Source of the DNA: CAZKHG01 sp964552655
GTDB taxonomy: Bacteria; Bacteroidota; Bacteroidia; Bacteroidales; Tenuifilaceae
DNA: 64,000 nucleotides
Direction: 5' to 3'
Assembly (NCBI GenBank): GCA_964552655.1
Contig: CAZKHG010000015.1
Coordinates: 1 to 64,000, forward strand
A program made the position numbers and the translations under genes. Positions 7,019-15,614 of the stretch are shown in pieces. Position 1 is the stretch's first letter. The number at the start of each line of letters is the position of its first letter. The notes beneath the pieces are model-generated. The model had not been told where the DNA came from and did no database searches. It saw nothing but the letters and a program-made list of their open reading frames with translations.

Positions 7019-8455
7019 ATGAAAGGTAAAAATATACTTGTCAGTTTCCTCACAGCCATTGCCGGAGGGATAATTTCACTGGTGATCTTTACTCATTACT
7101 ACAAAGATGACCAAATTGCTTCTGAATCAAACCAGAAACCACAGGTTCAGCTAACCAAAGTGGTTCCTGTGGATTCTAATGTTATCAACTTTTCTGATGC
7201 AGCAGAAAAGACAGTTGATGCGGTTGTTCACGTAAAAACTTCATACGCCAATGCAGGCTATTCCTACGGAAATCCGTTGCTGGATTTCTTTTTTGGCCGA
7301 CCCAACTACTCAGAACCAGAACCAGTAATGGGATCCGGTTCCGGAGTGATTATCACCAACGATGGCTTTATTGTAACCAATAACCATGTCATTCAGGATG
7401 CCAAAAAAATTGAGGTAGTGTTAAACGACAAGCGAACCTTTGAAGCAAAACTGGTTGGCAGAGATCCAAGCACCGATATCGCCCTGCTAAAAATCGGGGC
7501 AACCGATTTGCCTTTTATACCATTTGGGAATTCGGATGAGCTAAGGTTGGGTGAATGGGTTTTGGCCATTGGGAACCCGTTTAATCTGACATCAACAGTA
7601 ACAGCTGGTATTATAAGTGCTAAAGCAAGAAATATACAGATACTTCAGGAAAACTATGCCATAGAGTCGTTCATCCAAACCGATGCAGCAGTAAACCCGG
7701 GAAACAGCGGCGGAGCTCTGGTTAACTTAAAGGGAGAACTTGTTGGAATAAATACAGCCATAGCATCACGTACAGGTTCATTTAGTGGCTACTCTTTCGC
7801 TATTCCAACCTCAATTGCCAAAAAAGTGGTAACAGATATTATTGAATTCGGGGAAGTGCAACGTGCCGTGCTGGGAGTTTACATTGATGAGCTAACACCA
7901 GAAAATGCAAGCAAATATGGAGTAAAAGAGATTAAAGGAGTACTAATTAATGGAGTGATTGATGGAGGTGCAGCACAACAGGCCGGAATAAAGGAAGGGG
8001 ATGTGGTTTTAGAAATCAATAGTATTCCAGTAAACAGCCGATCCCAGTTCCAGGAACAAATTAGTAAATACCGGCCGAACCAACAGGTAGATTTAATTGT
8101 TAATCGTAGTAATAATAAGAAACATTTTACAGCCACTTTACGTAACATGAAAGGCGGTTTGGGAGTGGTTAACTCAGATGAGTCGCTTTCCAAGCTGGGC
8201 GCTAAGTTTAAGGAGGTAACCGATAAACAAAAGGCTTATTTAGGGATTAGCTATGGAATTCAGGTTACTGAATTAAGTAACGGGAAATTTAAAGAACAAG
8301 GCATAAAAGAAGGGTTCATTATTTTAAGAGTTAACCGAACACCGATTAAAACAGTGGATGACCTCAAAAGGGTTATCGACTTTGCCTCAGGCGGAGTGCT
8401 TTTTGAAGGTGTTTACCCGAATGGCGTTGTTGCTTATTACGCTATTGGTATTTAG
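7019..8455 (+). CDS. Do/HtrA-family periplasmic serine protease with two PDZ domains
   Basis: 478 residues. An N-terminal hydrophobic segment (about 6-26) is a signal peptide or membrane anchor, so the protease faces the periplasm, where the family degrades or refolds damaged envelope proteins. The trypsin-like triad is visible: His123 in TNNHVIQD, Asp153 in STDIALLKI and Ser230 in NPGNSGGAL. PDZ1 spans about 285-370 (GVYIDEL, then GGAAQQAGIKEGDVVLEIN); a second, more divergent PDZ covers about 400-475. It is the only gene in its unit and lies just upstream of the primary sigma factor. DegP, DegQ and DegS cannot be told apart from sequence alone; two PDZ domains favour a DegP/DegQ type. Confidence 0.95.
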   Translation: MKGKNILVSFLTAIAGGIISLVIFTHYYKDDQIASESNQKPQVQLTKVVPVDSNVINFSDAAEKTVDAVVHVKTSYANAGYSYGNPLLDFFFGRPNYSEPEPVMGSGSGVIITNDGFIVTNNHVIQDAKKIEVVLNDKRTFEAKLVGRDPSTDIALLKIGATDLPFIPFGNSDELRLGEWVLAIGNPFNLTSTVTAGIISAKARNIQILQENYAIESFIQTDAAVNPGNSGGALVNLKGELVGINTAIASRTGSFSGYSFAIPTSIAKKVVTDIIEFGEVQRAVLGVYIDELTPENASKYGVKEIKGVLINGVIDGGAAQQAGIKEGDVVLEINSIPVNSRSQFQEQISKYRPNQQVDLIVNRSNNKKHFTATLRNMKGGLGVVNSDESLSKLGAKFKEVTDKQKAYLGISYGIQVTELSNGKFKEQGIKEGFIILRVNRTPIKTVDDLKRVIDFASGGVLFEGVYPNGVVAYYAIGI

Positions 8456-8543
8456 CCAGTGTTTATTAAAATATGTTATTTAGTTACTTACTTGAATTTA
8501 ATTTGAAATTGCCATATATTCGCACAAATTTTAAAAGACTGAA

Positions 8544-9404
8544 ATGAGACAATTAAAGATCACAAAATCAATTACTAACAGAGAAAGTGCTTCGTTGGAT
8601 AAGTACCTTCAGGAGATTGGCAGGGAAGAGCTGATTACGGTTGAGGAGGAAGTAGAACTTGCCCAACGTATAAAAAAGGGTGATCAGGAGGCGCTCGAAA
8701 AGCTTACCAGGGCAAATCTCCGGTTTGTTGTTTCAGTAGCTAAACAATACCAGAATCAGGGACTTAGCTTGCCTGATTTAATCAATGAAGGGAACCTGGG
8801 TTTAATTAAGGCCGCTGAGAAATTTGATGAGACCCGAGGTTTCAAATTCATTTCATACGCTGTTTGGTGGATTCGTCAATCCATCCTTCAGGCATTGGCA
8901 GAGCAATCAAGAATTGTACGCCTTCCCTTAAATCAGGTTGGTTCGCTGAATAAAATCAATAAGGCATTTTCAAAATTCGAGCAGGAGTTTGAACGTACAC
9001 CTTCGCCTGAAGAGCTGGCAGATCTTTTGGAATTGCCAAAAGAAAAAGTATCGGATACACTTCGCGTTAGCGGAAGGCATGTTTCGGTTGATGCCCCTTT
9101 TGTTGATGGCGAGGATAACAGTTTGCTGGATGTACTGATAAATAGCGACTCCCCAAATGCTGATAAATCGCTTATCAATGAATCGCTTTGCAGAGAAATA
9201 GACAGGGCTTTAGCTACGTTGACTGAACGCGAAAGGGATATTATAAAACTCTTCTTTGGAATTGGCTTTCAGGAGATGACTCTTGAAGAGATAGGAGAAA
9301 AATTTGGGCTTACCCGTGAAAGGGTTCGCCAGATAAAGGAAAAAGCCATCAGAAGGTTAAGACACACTTCAAGGAGCAAATTGCTAAAAACATACTTGGG
9401 ATAA
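8544..9404 (+). CDS. rpoD: Primary RNA polymerase sigma factor (sigma-70 family)
   Basis: 286 residues, the short form normal for Bacteroidota, which lacks the large N-terminal domain of the E. coli protein. Starts [19 protein letters not shown]. Region 1.2 ([12 protein letters not shown]), region 2 ([41 protein letters not shown]), region 3 and the region 4 helix-turn-helix ([20 protein letters not shown]) are all present. It directs core polymerase to housekeeping promoters with the phylum's TTTG/TAnnTTTG elements. A strong terminator follows immediately, so it is probably transcribed alone. Confidence 0.96.
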   Translation: MRQLKITKSITNRESASLDKYLQEIGREELITVEEEVELAQRIKKGDQEALEKLTRANLRFVVSVAKQYQNQGLSLPDLINEGNLGLIKAAEKFDETRGFKFISYAVWWIRQSILQALAEQSRIVRLPLNQVGSLNKINKAFSKFEQEFERTPSPEELADLLELPKEKVSDTLRVSGRHVSVDAPFVDGEDNSLLDVLINSDSPNADKSLINESLCREIDRALATLTERERDIIKLFFGIGFQEMTLEEIGEKFGLTRERVRQIKEKAIRRLRHTSRSKLLKTYLG

Positions 9405-9408
9405 TTGA

Positions 9409-9431
9409 AAACCCCGCCGATGGCGGGGTTT
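9409..9431 (+). terminator. Rho-independent terminator of rpoD, probably bidirectional
   Basis: Hairpin with arms CCCCGCC and GGCGGGG and loop GAT, flanked by A-run and T-run, so it can work on both strands between the convergent rpoD and fabI genes. The same 7-bp arms, with a different loop, form the T-arm substitute in the tRNA-Pro-like element near 19020. Confidence 0.9.
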
Positions 9432-9436
9432 CTTAT

Positions 9437-10276
9437 TTACTGACAATCCTTACACTCCTCAAGGTTTCTGTTGTAAATGGCCATTGCCTTGTTGCTCATA
9501 CCCATGCTGGAAAACCCGCCATCGTGGAAAATGTTTTGCATGGTTATTTTCCTGGATAGATCGCTGAATAAAACCAAGCAGAAGTTGGCGCACTCATCGG
9601 CATCGGCATTGCCTAGCGGCGACATTCGGTTGGAAAAATCCAGCAACGAATCAAAACCCATTACACCACCACCAGCAGTGGTTGGCGTTGGCGATTGTGA
9701 TATTGTATTAATTCTTACACGTCTTTCTCTTCCATATATATATCCAAAGCTGCGGGCAATGGATTCTAAAAGAGCTTTAGCATCAGCCATGTCGTTATAG
9801 CCATATAATGTTCGCTGAGCGGCAATATAGGAAATGGCCAGGACTGATCCCCATTCATTAATTGCGTTCTGTTTCCAGCAAACCTGTAAAAGTTTATGAA
9901 ATGAAATTGCGGATATATCCAATGTTTTATGAAAATATTCGTAGTTTAGGTCGTCGTAGGTAATTCCTTTTCTGACATTGGGAGACATCCCGATAGAATG
10001 TAAAACAAAATCAATCTTTCCGCCAAAATGCTCCATTGATTCTTTTACTAGGTTCTCAAGATCGTTAACATTGGTGGCATCTGCAGGAATTAGCTTTGCG
10101 TTACACTGTTCGGCCAATTGGGTAATTGTTCCCATCCTGATTGCAACAGCAGTATTGGTTAGCACAAGTTCAGCCCCCTCTTCGTGAGCCTTTTGAGCAA
10201 CCTTCCATGCAATGGATTGTTCGTTTAATGCGCCGAAAATAATTCCCTTTTTACCTTTTAGTAGATTATAAGCCAT
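9437..10276 (-). CDS. fabI: Enoyl-[acyl-carrier-protein] reductase (NADH)
   Basis: 279 residues if started at the ATG at 10276 (MAYNLLKGKKGIIFGALNE). An upstream in-frame start at 10339 would add 21 hydrophobic residues unlike the family, so I reject it. Catalyses the last reduction of each fatty-acid elongation cycle in the cytoplasm. The Rossmann start with the FabI-type GALNEQSIAW nucleotide loop, the LHSIGMSP segment and the Tyr/Lys active-site region (YGYNDMADAKALLE) are visible. It lies 95 bp downstream of recN on the same strand and may be read through from that operon or have its own promoter. Confidence 0.95.
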   Translation of the reverse strand: MAYNLLKGKKGIIFGALNEQSIAWKVAQKAHEEGAELVLTNTAVAIRMGTITQLAEQCNAKLIPADATNVNDLENLVKESMEHFGGKIDFVLHSIGMSPNVRKGITYDDLNYEYFHKTLDISAISFHKLLQVCWKQNAINEWGSVLAISYIAAQRTLYGYNDMADAKALLESIARSFGYIYGRERRVRINTISQSPTPTTAGGGVMGFDSLLDFSNRMSPLGNADADECANFCLVLFSDLSRKITMQNIFHDGGFSSMGMSNKAMAIYNRNLEECKDCQ

Positions 10277-10370
10277 GATAAAATAATTAATTATAAAAAA
10301 ATTTACTAATACAAAATACACAAAAACGCTATACACCAAACAAGAGAAAAATGAAAAAGTTCAATTGGTA

Positions 10371-12038
10371 CTAATTCCCGTTTGCTAAAAGTAGTTCACG
10401 GGCATTGGACAGAGCGGCTTCGGTAACTTTTTCGCCACTCAACATTTTTGCCACCTCAACTATTCGTTCTTCGTGGTTAAGTAGCCTGATTCTGGTTGCA
10501 GTTCCTGCTTTTTGGGTTTCTTTGTAAACCAGGAAATGATTTTTCCCTTTCGAAGCAATCTGTGGTAAATGTGTAATGTTAATTACCTGCATCCCATCTG
10601 CCATCTTGTAAATGATATTTCCCATTCTATCGGCAATTTCACCTGAAACGCCTGAATCAATTTCATCAAATATTATTGTGGGCAACCCGGATGACTGAAC
10701 CATCATTGACTTAAGGCTAAGCATCAGTCTGGATAATTCTCCACCAGAAGCAACTTTCGACAATTCCTGTAAAGGCATTTGCCTGTTGGCTGTGAAAAGA
10801 AATATCACCTTATCAACCCCGGTTGGCTGAAATTCATCATGTTTCTGCATTTCCACCTTAAAACCGGCATACTTAATACCAAGAGAAGTTAATAATTCAA
10901 CAATACTCTTTTCCAATAATGGGATTGCATTTTTTCTTGCAATGCTTAAATCGTCGGCAAGCAGCTGTAGCTGTTTAACCAGCTCATCTAGCTCCTTCTG
11001 TTTTTTATCAAGGTTGTAATCAATGTTAGATATAAACTGCACTTTTTGTTCAAGATCATCGCGGAGCTGAATGAGATCCTCAATGGAGGTAAGCCTGTGT
11101 TTCTGAAGGAGTGAGTATATGCTGTTTAACCTGTTATTTGTTTCTTCAAGGAGATGGGGATCAACATCAACATGCTCATTTTTACTATACACATCGTCTG
11201 ATAAATCCTTTAGCTCAATTCTGGTGCTTTCAACCCTTTTAAGAATATCCGCGGCAGAAGGGAAAAATGCAATTATCTTTTTTAGTGATACTTCCACTTC
11301 ACGTAGCATGGCTATCACAGATGCGGATTCACTATTTATGACTTCAAAGGTTTTAATTAGCGATTCTTTGATTTCGCTGGCATGGGTTAGCTCTTTTTGC
11401 CTGTTTTCAAGTTCGGAAAGCTCGCCGGGTTTAAGCTTGGCATTTATCAACTCTTCGAGTTGAAATCGAAAATAATCCAGATCTTTTCGCGATTGATACG
11501 CCTCATCTCTTAGCCTTTCCAGCTCAATTTTTGCTTGCTTGTAAAGCTTATAGCTCTCCTGATATTCGGTTAATTTATTTTGCAGCTGTGCATAGGAATC
11601 AATCACCTTAAGCTGAAACAGGTTATTGCCCAGTAAAAGGTTTTCGTGTTGAGAATGTATATCAATGATTAATGACCCAAAATCTTTAAGCAGGCTTAGG
11701 TTGACGGGAATTTCATTTATAAATGCCCTGGATTTTCCTGATTCGTTAATCTGACGGCGAACAATCGTTTTGTCCTGATAATCAATATCATTTAAAATGA
11801 AAAAATCCTTCAGGTTGGCATATTCAGCTAAATCGAACAACCCCTCTACGATACAGCTTTTTGATTTATCCTTTAAAACTGATGTATCAGCCCTTTGTCC
11901 GAGTATAAGGGATAAACCTCCCAAAAGGATTGATTTACCTGCACCTGTTTCCCCGGTAATGATATTCAAACCCGGTTGAAAATCAATGTCCAGGCTATCA
12001 ATCAAGGCGTAATTGGTGATTTGGAGGTTGCAGAGCAT
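10371..12038 (-). CDS. recN: DNA repair protein RecN
   Basis: 555 residues, full length. RecN is an SMC-like ATPase acting in double-strand-break repair. Walker A is ITGETGAGKS (about 27-36). The middle (about 150-370) is coiled coil with many E, K, L and Q. The C-terminal half carries the signature VASGGELSRLMLSLK and the Walker B segment LPTIIFDEIDSGVSG. It is the last gene of the bamD-rpoZ-coaBC-DUF4835-recN order, starting 14 bp after the DUF4835 gene stops. Confidence 0.97.
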   Translation of the reverse strand: MLCNLQITNYALIDSLDIDFQPGLNIITGETGAGKSILLGGLSLILGQRADTSVLKDKSKSCIVEGLFDLAEYANLKDFFILNDIDYQDKTIVRRQINESGKSRAFINEIPVNLSLLKDFGSLIIDIHSQHENLLLGNNLFQLKVIDSYAQLQNKLTEYQESYKLYKQAKIELERLRDEAYQSRKDLDYFRFQLEELINAKLKPGELSELENRQKELTHASEIKESLIKTFEVINSESASVIAMLREVEVSLKKIIAFFPSAADILKRVESTRIELKDLSDDVYSKNEHVDVDPHLLEETNNRLNSIYSLLQKHRLTSIEDLIQLRDDLEQKVQFISNIDYNLDKKQKELDELVKQLQLLADDLSIARKNAIPLLEKSIVELLTSLGIKYAGFKVEMQKHDEFQPTGVDKVIFLFTANRQMPLQELSKVASGGELSRLMLSLKSMMVQSSGLPTIIFDEIDSGVSGEIADRMGNIIYKMADGMQVINITHLPQIASKGKNHFLVYKETQKAGTATRIRLLNHEERIVEVAKMLSGEKVTEAALSNARELLLANGN

Positions 12039-12052
12039 AGGTGATCAATGGC

Positions 12053-12997
12053 TTAGAGTTCAGTTTTTTGTTCCAGGATGGTTTTGTATTTTGATGAATT
12101 AGGGTTATCAATTTCTGTTAGTATGTTAACCACTCTGGTTTTTTCTGTGGCGTATGATTCGGAGAAAATATTGACAATTTCATCATTTTTTGCATCAAAA
12201 AACAGCTGAAGAAAAAACATGTAGGGATCGGGTTTTTCGCGGAAAACCTTTTGGAGTGAAACCATACATTCGGCAATTTCTGCCCTGCCCTCAACCAGTT
12301 TCTCATTCATCCTGTCGAGCCCCAACCGGTGATACCTGTAGTAAACTTCCCGAACCGGTTTGTACTTGTCATTCATAATGTTTTCAATCATCCAGTACCG
12401 GTTTTTCCTGTTTCCTTCGTAGGGTTTCCAACCTCTCTCAATTGCATTTTGTGCATTGTTCAGTACTTTTTCGGCTTTCTGAAAATATTCTGAGCCGCCC
12501 ATGTAGGAAAAAGAATCGTAATCAATTCCCAAAATTATATAGGCATAAAAAGCAAGGATTGATGTCAGGTTGTTAAGGTGGGTGTTCTCATTGAATTCCA
12601 GTTTATCATACTCCAGGTAACGAAATTGCAAATTGTTATCCAGGTAGTTGAGCATGGTTGTATTGTATGAGGTATTAAAAATCGGCCTACGCGACTGAAC
12701 CTGAATTGTGCCTTTATACTCATCAGAGCCGATTTGTTCTGTAATGTTGAGCATTATATTGCATTCAATCCTTTCATCAATGCTATAAATGTGATTTGTC
12801 CATGAAGTATTATTCATGAACTCGTACATTGCAGTTTGAAGTGTTTGGAAAACGGTTCGGTTGGTACCCTGAATTTTCTGTGAATTTACCTGAATATTAC
12901 ACTTTAGTTCCTGGGAAGAAACCTGTTGAGCATTGAATATTAGAAAGCTTATTAATAAGTATCTTAATTTCATTCTTAGCTGTTTAAGTGGGTTCAT
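12053..12997 (-). CDS. porD: DUF4835 family secreted protein (PorD-type, type IX secretion associated)
   Basis: 314 residues from the ATG at 12997, which overlaps the coaBC stop by 4 bp; an internal Met at 12973 (MKLRYLLISFLIFN) would give a more typical signal peptide ending VSSQ. The family is restricted to Bacteroidota and is often named PorD, a type IX secretion component, though its exact role is poorly defined; I rely on memory for that name. Recognisable blocks include a start with QELKCNIQVNSQKIQ, TSWTNHIYS near residue 60 and an I-L-G-I-D-Y-D-S-F segment in the middle. It sits between coaBC and recN, a conserved position. The window also holds a T9SS type B cargo protein (54254-55912). 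Confidence 0.8.
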   Translation of the reverse strand: MNPLKQLRMKLRYLLISFLIFNAQQVSSQELKCNIQVNSQKIQGTNRTVFQTLQTAMYEFMNNTSWTNHIYSIDERIECNIMLNITEQIGSDEYKGTIQVQSRRPIFNTSYNTTMLNYLDNNLQFRYLEYDKLEFNENTHLNNLTSILAFYAYIILGIDYDSFSYMGGSEYFQKAEKVLNNAQNAIERGWKPYEGNRKNRYWMIENIMNDKYKPVREVYYRYHRLGLDRMNEKLVEGRAEIAECMVSLQKVFREKPDPYMFFLQLFFDAKNDEIVNIFSESYATEKTRVVNILTEIDNPNSSKYKTILEQKTEL

Positions 12998-14217
12998 TTT
13001 CCCTTTAAACGAAGCTGCTCAAATTTAATTGCAACTAAATCAACTATATCTTTGGCTATTTCTGCTTTGGGCTTAAGATCAAAATTGAAAGGTTTTTCGC
13101 TATTATCAAAAACCGTAACCTTATTTGTATCAACGCCAAAACCTGCTCCGGCATCATTTAATGAGTTCAAAACGATCAGATCGAGGTTTTTAGCCTTTAA
13201 TTTTTTTATTGCATTCTGTTTTTCGTCGTGTGTTTCAAGGGCAAACCCAACTAACAGCTGATTTTTCTTTTTTATTTTGCCGAGTGAAGCGGCTATATCG
13301 GTTGTAGGAGCCAGAATGATTTCAAAATCACTTTTAACCCTCTTTATTTTTTCACCGGAAATTGTTTTGGGAGTATAATCTGCAACCGCAGCAGCCATAA
13401 CAGCAATATCAACCTTTTTGAAATAATGGTGAACAGCATCGTACATATCTGATGCAGTTGTAATATCAATTCTTTGTATATTAGTATGTGTTGGGTAAAC
13501 CTTGGCTGGTCCTGAAATAAAAATCACCTTAGCACCATGCCGCGCAAAACAATCAGCAATTGCCGAACCCATCTTCCCGGATGAATGGTTTCCTATAAAA
13601 CGTACAGGGTCAATAGGTTCCTGGGTTGGCCCTGATGTTACAAGTACGTTAACACCCTTGAACTTTGAACTTGCATCAAAGAAATCAACAACAGAGCTAA
13701 GAATATTCTCCGGTTCCTCCATCCTGCCCTTTCCGGAAAGTCCGCTTGCCAGTTCACCGGTTGCAGCCTCAATGATAATAACACCATTTTTTTGGAGAAT
13801 CTGAATGTTATTTTGTGTTGTTTGATGGTTGTACATATCAAGATCCATAGCTGGTGCAACCATAACAGGACATCTGGCTGACAGGTAAGTTGTTAGCAGC
13901 AAATTATCGGCAATTCCGGTGGCCATCTTGGCGATGGTGTTGGCTGATGCCGGAGCAATCAGGTAAAGGTCAGCCCACAAACCCAAATCAACATGGCTGT
14001 TCCATGATCCGTTTTCTGGGTCGAAGAAGTCAACCAGGATAGGGTTTTTGGAGAGTGTTGCCAGGGTAAGAGGTGTGATGAACTCTTTTGCCAAAGGGGT
14101 CATTATAACTTTTACCTCAGCACCTTCTTTAACCAGTAATCTAACAAGCATTGCAGCTTTATAAGCTGCAATGCTACCAGTAATACCTAAAATAATATGT
14201 TTCCCGGCAAGTTTCAC
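12994..14217 (-). CDS. coaBC: Bifunctional phosphopantothenoylcysteine decarboxylase / phosphopantothenate-cysteine ligase
   Basis: 407 residues. Two steps of coenzyme A synthesis in one cytoplasmic protein. The N-terminal CoaC flavoprotein domain (about 1-180) shows GSIAAYKA, the catalytic His75 in SWNSHVDL, the PASANT block and Cys116 in the substrate flap before APAMDLDMY. The C-terminal CoaB ligase domain (about 190-400) shows VTSGPTQEPIDPVRFIGNHS and a KIKKKNQLLVGFALET block. Its start overlaps the rpoZ stop by 4 bp and its stop overlaps the DUF4835 start by 4 bp, so translation is probably coupled along the operon. Confidence 0.97.
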   Translation of the reverse strand: MKLAGKHIILGITGSIAAYKAAMLVRLLVKEGAEVKVIMTPLAKEFITPLTLATLSKNPILVDFFDPENGSWNSHVDLGLWADLYLIAPASANTIAKMATGIADNLLLTTYLSARCPVMVAPAMDLDMYNHQTTQNNIQILQKNGVIIIEAATGELASGLSGKGRMEEPENILSSVVDFFDASSKFKGVNVLVTSGPTQEPIDPVRFIGNHSSGKMGSAIADCFARHGAKVIFISGPAKVYPTHTNIQRIDITTASDMYDAVHHYFKKVDIAVMAAAVADYTPKTISGEKIKRVKSDFEIILAPTTDIAASLGKIKKKNQLLVGFALETHDEKQNAIKKLKAKNLDLIVLNSLNDAGAGFGVDTNKVTVFDNSEKPFNFDLKPKAEIAKDIVDLVAIKFEQLRLKGK

Positions 14218-14555
14218 AAAACCTTATCAGTTTCTTCTGTAGAAACACCCTTCCTGTAATATAACTTACCATCAATGTACTCCTGAGTGGCAATTAATGT
14301 AGGTTTGGGCAAACGCTCATAAAATTTTGATATCTCGATTTGCTCCCGATTTTCAAACACCTCTTCGAGGTTATCGGTATAATAAGCAAACTCCTCGAGT
14401 TTTCGGTTAAGCTCGTGTTTCATATCGTGGCTAATCTTATTAGCCCTTTTGGCAATTATTCTTACACTCTCATAGATGTTTGAAGTTTCGCGCTCTATTT
14501 TATCAATATCGCGGGTAACTGTTGATGGAGCTGCATTTGTTTTCTTAAAGTCCAT
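14214..14555 (-). CDS. rpoZ: RNA polymerase omega subunit (Bacteroidota RpoZ/Rpb6-type)
   Basis: 113 residues. The Bacteroidota omega protein has an N-terminal extension and the helical segment NIYESVRIIAKRANKIS, which corresponds to the omega/Rpb6 core helix that clamps the beta' subunit. Position between bamD (3 bp away) and coaBC (4-bp overlap) is the usual one. Function in polymerase assembly follows from the family. Confidence 0.88.
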   Translation of the reverse strand: MDFKKTNAAPSTVTRDIDKIERETSNIYESVRIIAKRANKISHDMKHELNRKLEEFAYYTDNLEEVFENREQIEISKFYERLPKPTLIATQEYIDGKLYYRKGVSTEETDKVL

Positions 14556-14558
14556 ATT

Positions 14559-15374
14559 TTACTTATTTTGATTTCCTAAAATTTTCACAGAGTTTTCGTA
14601 CATTCTTTTGGCATCCTTCAGGTATTGGGTATCAGGGTACTCCCCAACCAGCGTATAGTATTCATCTATAGTTGATTGAAACCTCTCCTTGCGCTTTTTA
14701 GGGACACTATTATCCGCCAATAGGTATGATGATTTTAAAATCAGATAAAGCTGTTCCTCCCTGTAACTACTCATGGGATAGTCTTTCAGGCTATTCTTAA
14801 AAGCTACTATAGCCGCTTTATACTCCCCGATAGTGTAGTAGAGTTTTGCGCTTAAATAGGCCTTGTATATCAGCTTATTCTTCAACTCGATCATGATATC
14901 AGTAACCTCCTGCACCCTCTCCGAATTGGGGTATCTGCTCAAAAATTCTGCAAATGCAGATAGAGCAGCCTGTGTATTATCCTGATCAAGCTCTGCACGA
15001 GGTGATGATTGGTAATAACAGTAGGCGTACATAAATTCAGCATCCTCAGTAAAGACGCTGCGAGGGAATGTTTTTCTAAATTTATCGAAATAATGGCCAG
15101 CCAGTAAAAAATCGCCCTGGTGATAGTTGCCAATAGCCAGGTAGTATTCTACGGTGTCAGATTGTTGGGTTCCTTTATAAATTGGGGAAAGCTGTTCAAA
15201 CAGAGCTGTTGAATGATAATAGTCGCCCTTTACAAAATATTCCAACGCCTTATTGTACTTTAAATCGTAATCTTTGCTCTTTAGAATCTTCTCATATCCA
15301 CTGCATGATGCTAAAATCAAACCAGAAATAACTATAAATAAAAGAATTTTAATCGGAATTATACTTTTCATCAT
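14559..15374 (-). CDS. bamD: Outer membrane protein assembly factor BamD
   Basis: 271 residues; lipoprotein signal with lipobox GLILASC (Cys near residue 23), so it is anchored to the inner face of the outer membrane. Tetratricopeptide-like helices run from about 35 to 260 (YNKALEYFVKGDYYHSTALFEQL and similar). BamD is an essential partner of BamA in inserting outer-membrane barrels. First gene of the operon; a 240-bp AT-rich intergenic region to the left of the plus-strand synthase gene holds its promoter. The second Met (15371) is an equally likely start. Confidence 0.92.
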   Translation of the reverse strand: MMKSIIPIKILLFIVISGLILASCSGYEKILKSKDYDLKYNKALEYFVKGDYYHSTALFEQLSPIYKGTQQSDTVEYYLAIGNYHQGDFLLAGHYFDKFRKTFPRSVFTEDAEFMYAYCYYQSSPRAELDQDNTQAALSAFAEFLSRYPNSERVQEVTDIMIELKNKLIYKAYLSAKLYYTIGEYKAAIVAFKNSLKDYPMSSYREEQLYLILKSSYLLADNSVPKKRKERFQSTIDEYYTLVGEYPDTQYLKDAKRMYENSVKILGNQNK

Positions 15375-15547
15375 AAAGGCATTTTTATATTAACCTGATT
15401 AAGAATGTTTTATTGCACTCTCAGCAAAATAAGCAGGCAAAGTTAGAAAGATTTGGCAATTCTTTAAAATTTTTTTGTAAAACTTAACATTTCAAGGGTA
15501 TCATTCAATAGAATGATCGGGTTAAAATTTTTGAATCTCCAAAAGGT

Positions 15548-15577
15548 TTTGCGGGTAATCAAAAAAGTGTACTTTTG
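15548..15577 (+). promoter_or_regulatory. Bacteroidota-type promoter for the alpha-oxoamine synthase gene
   Basis: A TTTG at 15548-15551 and a TACTTTTG at 15570-15577 match the phylum's -33 TTTG and -7 TAnnTTTG elements with an 18-bp spacer. It lies 38 bp ahead of the start codon at 15615. This is the cleanest promoter match I found in the window. Confidence 0.65.
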
Positions 15578-15614
15578 CTAGGTTTTTAAAATTTAAATTC
15601 TAAAAAATATAGTC

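Noticed and set aside
10277..10339. Longer N-terminus for fabI
   Set aside because: The added 21 hydrophobic residues are unlike cytoplasmic FabI proteins, whose conserved start matches the Met at 10276.
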